This document shows positions 59,938-64,000 of a DNA stretch of 64,000 bases, piece after piece. Below the pieces are notes generated by a model. It was not told the DNA's origin. It searched no databases and was given only the letters and a program-made list of their open reading frames with translations. Numbering within the stretch: the stretch's first letter is position 1; each line of letters begins with the position of its first letter. Both the position numbers and the translations under genes were made by a program. The DNA comes from Nageia nagi (Eukaryota; Pinophyta), in the NCBI GenBank assembly GCA_050084985.1, contig JBITNC010000001.1:66588001-66652000 (forward strand). The letters run 5' to 3'.

Positions 59938-60796
59938 AATATGGACAATACTCAAAGCGTATGATACCATCAAGAACTTTGAACTTCATTGATTTGTTCA
60001 TCAAGCCCCTCCCTGAAGCTCAATTTAGTAAGCTTAGGGATGCTATCGGGTTGGTGAAGTTGCCCTAAAGAGGGATTGAAGTATGAATTATTATGTTAAA
60101 TTCATGTTTATAATGAGAAATTTGACCTTAGAAGGATTTTATTATGTATAATATTTATTTTACTATACACCTTCATGGTAAGTTCTCTCTGTGTGAGGAA
60201 CTTGTATAATTTTTCAAGCAAAATATTGGCCAATCTAACATTATTCAATTATCTGTGTATAAGGAACTCATATGTGTATTTTGACACTGTTCAATTATCT
60301 ATATGTGATGAACTCATATATGCATTTTGTTATGCTCTATTTAGTAATGATAATCAACACATGTTTTGTACACAATAGGTGATTGTAGTAAATAGTGAAC
60401 CATTGATTAGTTTATGATGGAATTTATTTAATTCATATATCCTTGTTGATATTAATATGTTGCATCTAACTAATCTTGTTATTTGAGTTGTTTATAACTT
60501 GTAGGTTCTCTTGAAATTGTAAGTTACTTACTTCAGGTGTGTAGGCTCATGTAGACTCATCATGACTTCCAATTGGATGACTACTTTATGTACATTGAAA
60601 TTGATTATGGTTAATAATTGTATTGTAAATCATTTGTTAATATGGTATTGTAGTGATTCTCAAACTAATATCTTACATACTTGATAAATATGTAAAAAAT
60701 TTCTCATATCTGATTGTATCTGTTAGGAGGAGAACTCTCTTACTATATCTTTCTTCATGCTTCTTCACTCTATTCCAATATTGCATTATGGGGGAG

Positions 60797-61297
60797 TGTT
60801 GGAATGTAAAATGCATTATTGTAAGGTTTTGTAATGTTTCTCTTTGTAAATACACTAATACTTAATGGTATCACTAAATACTTTAAGTATTTAAGTTAAT
60901 ATGATAATGTAACTTATCCTACACTACATCTCATGAGCATGCCCCTTGGGTAAATAGAAGTTGGATGTCATGCCTTTGTACAATGGTTAAAAAGGTGATC
61001 TAAAGGGGTATTTTTACCTATAAATATAAATCCCTATCTTTGTGATCACTCACCAATTTGTGAAGCAAAGTTATTCTCTAGGATAGTGTTTAGAAGATGA
61101 AGTTAGAAGGATTGTAAAAGAGTTATATTTGTGAATGAAGTAAGATCTAGTTAGTGGATGTACTTCTAGTTGGAGGAACCATTTTATATATTGAGTTAAT
61201 TTGTGAGATTTATTTATGCATTAGTATTTTTTTTATTGAGTGAACTTTCATATAATCTTAAGCATTGAAAAATTTAGTGTATGTGTTAGTTCCTTTA
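60797..61297 (+). repeat. 3' LTR of copia element E
   Basis: 501-bp partner of 59437-59937, preceded by the purine tract GGGGGAG (60790-60796). Last bases TTCCTTTA show one change from the family CA end. Confidence 0.85.
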
Positions 61298-61333
61298 GTT
61301 TTAGTGTCTATTACTTTGTAGGGATAATGAGAG

Positions 61334-61831
61334 TGTTGGAATGTATAATGCATTATTGTAAAGGTTTTGTAATAATATTCTATGTAAGTTTAATAATACT
61401 TAAGGGTATCATTTTATAATTTAAGTATTTAATTAAATATGATAATATAACTTGTCCTAGACTCAATGTCATGAGCACGCCCCTTGGGTAAAAGGAAGTT
61501 GCATGTCATACCCTTGTACATTGGGTAAAAGGGTGATCCAAAGAGAGATTTTGGCCTATAAATATAAGGCTCCCTCTTTGTGATCATACACCAATTTGTG
61601 AATTAAAGTTATGCTAAAGGATAGTGTTTATAACTTGAGGTTATAAAGATTGTAAAATTTGATATTTGAGATTAAGAGAAATCTAGTTAGTGGATGTACT
61701 CCTAGTTGGAAGAACCATTTACATGTTGTGTTATCTTTGTGAGATTGCTTTGTGAGTTTGTTATATGTGCATTGTGAGCTTTCATGTGATCTTGGGAGTT
61801 TAGAGTTGCTTATATTATAGTTCAATTCTCA
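61334..61831 (+). repeat. 5' LTR of copia element F
   Basis: Starts TGTTGGAATGTATAATGCATT and ends CAATTCTCA, like element B and unlike C, D and E. TATAAATATA at 61557-61566. Confidence 0.85.
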
Positions 61832-61835
61832 TATT

Positions 61836-61847
61836 TGGTATCAAAGC
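61836..61847 (+). promoter_or_regulatory. Primer-binding site of element F
   Basis: TGGTATCAAAGC, four bases after the LTR. Identical to that of element B. Confidence 0.87.
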
Positions 61848-64000
61848 TCTTTGGAGGCTCATCTTTACATCCTTGCATTGGAAGCTCTTTTTCAACTCTC
61901 TTAGAGATCTTCTTCCTTCAATCTTGAGGTCTTGTAGAGGTAAAACTAAGAAAAGGTATAATTTTCTTATTATTATTTTTTTTGTATTATTTCATTAATG
62001 ATACTAACATACCTTGTGACATATGTTAGTTCATTTTTTTTACAAACTATGGTTGAAATAGTAATATGATGCATTTTTTTTCTTATACTAACTTCTTGTG
62101 TTAAATGTAATTTTTTTTTCAAATTTGCTTAACATATTGTTATTTTTTACTAATGAGGTTAGTATATGAAAATTGCAACTTTTTATATAAAGCTATTCAT
62201 TGTTGAATAATAGATAAAACTCTTAACCTTCTTTTATATATAAAAAATGTTTACCTAAGTTTTGCAAATAAAAAAGGGGAGAATTTTTTTTTCAATAGTT
62301 GTAATGTATTTGCAAAAGTTCCAAACATAGCAAAAAATATAAGGTGGATATAAATAAACTTTTTTATATAAATTTTAAAAAAATTATATACATTTTACTT
62401 TAGCAACCCAATAGAAGGCCATAGTGTTGTGCAAGCATTGCCCAAGCCTTAAGAAAGAATGAAAAGAGGCTACATGAATTCTTTTTGGGACTCTTATTGG
62501 TTGCAAATCTATTCTCCAAGCATGCACCAAGGATGCCCTACTCTCTAATCGACCATCCCCTCTTCTTTGTGACCACTCCATTATGTCCTGTTCACTGTGG
62601 GTGCTCTATAACCTCCTTACATGGCTTCTAATTTTGGTTCTTTGCTTCACCTCCATCTTCCTCTTCTCCCTTTACATGTCATCATAACCTTTGGCATGCC
62701 CTCTTCGATAATTTTCTATTAATGACCTCTAGTTTTGGCCCTCATGGCCCAACCATTCATCTTCTCCTTCTCACCAGCACTCTCCTCCTCCTGGTCAAAC
62801 TTTGCTCCTAGCACTCTCCTCCTCTTAGCTGACCTTTGCTCCCTCAACTGATCCTCCATCCTTAAAGCCATGTAAATCCTCTCTAACCTATAGCCTCTCC
62901 TTTGCTCCATTGAAGACCTGTGAATGGGGCCCCTCACCTCTATCATGTGCCCTCTTCATCACCTCCTTCTTACTCACTGACCCACATAGCTATTCTCTCT
63001 TCCTGCAAATCCACATCTACCAATTAGCTTTTTTTTCTTAGTGTATGCATTAATTTTTATGCAATAACCTTTTTTTACTTTCTTACAAGCAAGTTCCTTC
63101 TTCTAATTATGACTTGCTATGCATGGAGTAAAAATAAAGGAAAATCATTAAATTAGGTTATTGAATTTAATGCATTTGGGTAGAGTGTAGACTTAGTCTA
63201 TCACAGTAAATTGGAGTTGAGGTATCTCATTTATTTGTGGTAAATTAATGATGATTCTACTAGGAGCAAGTTTTTTGCAAGATAGTTTTAACTAGGTAGG
63301 TATACTAGAGGCATATCTTTACAAGTTTTATTTTGCCTTAATTACATTGCACTTTACATTGGTAAATATTACTTAGCTAAAAGTAATATTACTTAGGATC
63401 TTTATTTAAGTAACAAGGAGGAATTTTTTACTTAATTTTTTATATCTTTAGAGCAATGTTATGGAATAAACATACTTAGAAGATATTTTTCTATAAATTA
63501 GTATGCTATCTTTAGAGATAAAACTTTAAGTAACAAGGGGGAAATTTTTACTTAATTTTTTAAATATTTAGAGCAATGTTATGGAATGAACATACTTAAA
63601 ATATATTTTTTCATATACTAGTATGTTATCTTTAGGCATAAAACTTTAAGTAAAAAGGGAGAATTTGTATAAATTCTTACTTCAATTTTATCTAGTTTTT
63701 TGCATGCTAAATCTTTTTATTTTATCTAGATAAGTAGCATGCCTCTTAATCTTGTGTAGGAATAATGTGTGCTTATTGCTTAAATTTTTAAAGTTAAATG
63801 ATGCATTTTTTAAATATTAATGATGCATGCTACTTATCTCTTTAAGTTAATGATGCCTACTTAATTTTTAAGGTATGTTATTGGTGCATGTAAATTTTCT
63901 TTTTGCAAAAGTTAACTTATGCAAATTATGGAATTAATGCATGATTATGCTTAAGTATTTATAACTTTTTATTGCAAAAGTTAACTTGCACAAATTATGA
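61848..64000 (+). other. Leader of element F
   Basis: After an AT-rich start there is a pyrimidine-rich block at about 62400-63000 with no recognised protein. A 120-bp tandem repeat follows at 63411-63660, then 'gcatgctt...acttaaa' sequence to the window end. Content parallels the leader of B except for the pyrimidine-rich block. Confidence 0.6.
63411..63660. repeat. 120-bp tandem repeat in copia leader
   Basis: TAACAAGGRGGAA-type starts lie at 63411, 63531 and 63651 (the third as TAAAAAGGGAGAA), an exact 120-bp period. Each unit contains 'gagcaatgttatggaat' and 'gtatgYtatctttag'. Two full units and the start of a third. Confidence 0.9.

Larger units (their letters stand above)
59437..61297 (+). 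mobile_element. Ty1/copia element E, reduced to LTRs and a short 3' remnant
   Basis: Two 501-bp LTRs (59437-59937 and 60797-61297) flank only 859 bp. The interior starts inside the pol C-terminus (TLNFIDLFIKPLPEAQFSKL near 59980-60040) and runs through the 3' untranslated region to GGGGGAG before the second LTR. The primer site, leader, gag and nearly all of pol are gone. ATTTT before and GTTTT after may be a decayed target duplication. The 3' LTR ends TA, not CA. Confidence 0.82.
61334..64000 (+). mobile_element. Ty1/copia element F, 5' part (runs off the window)
   Basis: A 498-bp LTR (61334-61831), primer site and 2.1 kb of leader are present; the element continues past the window end. Its leader ends in the same 'gcatgcttatgcttaagtatt' type repeats as element B at 36120, so gag should lie roughly 1 kb beyond the window. 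The five bases before it are GAGAG; the partner copy is outside. Confidence 0.85.

Noticed and set aside
62384-62946. Minus-strand frames rich in Arg/Glu in the leader of F
   Set aside because: They arise from the complement of a pyrimidine-rich block and have low complexity.

Overview
This window looks like intergenic DNA from a large, repeat-rich, AT-rich plant nuclear genome. The evidence is LTR retrotransposons with plant-type primer sites, a Helitron carrying an RPA-like gene, a CACTA transposase, pentatricopeptide (PPR) relics, and an intron-containing gene of the plant TauE/SafE family. A gymnosperm or another large seed-plant genome is plausible, but this is inference. No intact host gene is visible, and most coding stretches are broken.

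Layout. 2129-13282: a complete Ty3/gypsy-type element on the minus strand (called A) with a perfect 5-bp target duplication. It carries gag and protease but no polymerase. 14500-14815: PPR relic. 15160-20022: decayed Ty1/copia element on minus (C). 20611-20878: a 268-bp miniature LTR element with 64-bp LTRs. 23212-23899: PPR E/DYW relics. 24941-25011: tRNA-Gln-like relic. 25738-26690: a 22-bp minisatellite split by an inverted-repeat element. 27939-43602: a Helitron on minus (Rep/helicase plus a three-OB-fold RPA-like gene) whose RPA gene is cut by copia element B (33450-42237, plus). 45285-46110: 3' exons of a TauE/SafE transporter gene, truncated and frameshifted. 49230-59200: a decayed CACTA transposase on minus, cut by copia element D (50285-57997, minus). 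59437-61297: copia element E, nearly all LTR. 61334-end: 5' end of copia element F.

Elements B, C, D, E and F are one copia family. They share LTRs that begin TGTTGGAATGTATAATGCATT or close to it, a TATAAATA box, an initiator-Met-type primer site (visible in B, D and F), a very long A+T-rich leader, and short repeats before the 3' LTR. Five insertions in about 50 kb make this family the main builder of the locus. Two of them can be placed in time relative to their hosts: B landed in the Helitron's RPA gene and D landed in the CACTA transposase.

The best candidates for something new are the polymerase-less gypsy element A with its long N-terminal gag extension and 4.3-kb repeat-bearing tail, and the copia leaders, which seem to carry a different pyrimidine-rich block at the same place in each copy. 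All alignments here were done by eye; percentages are approximate.
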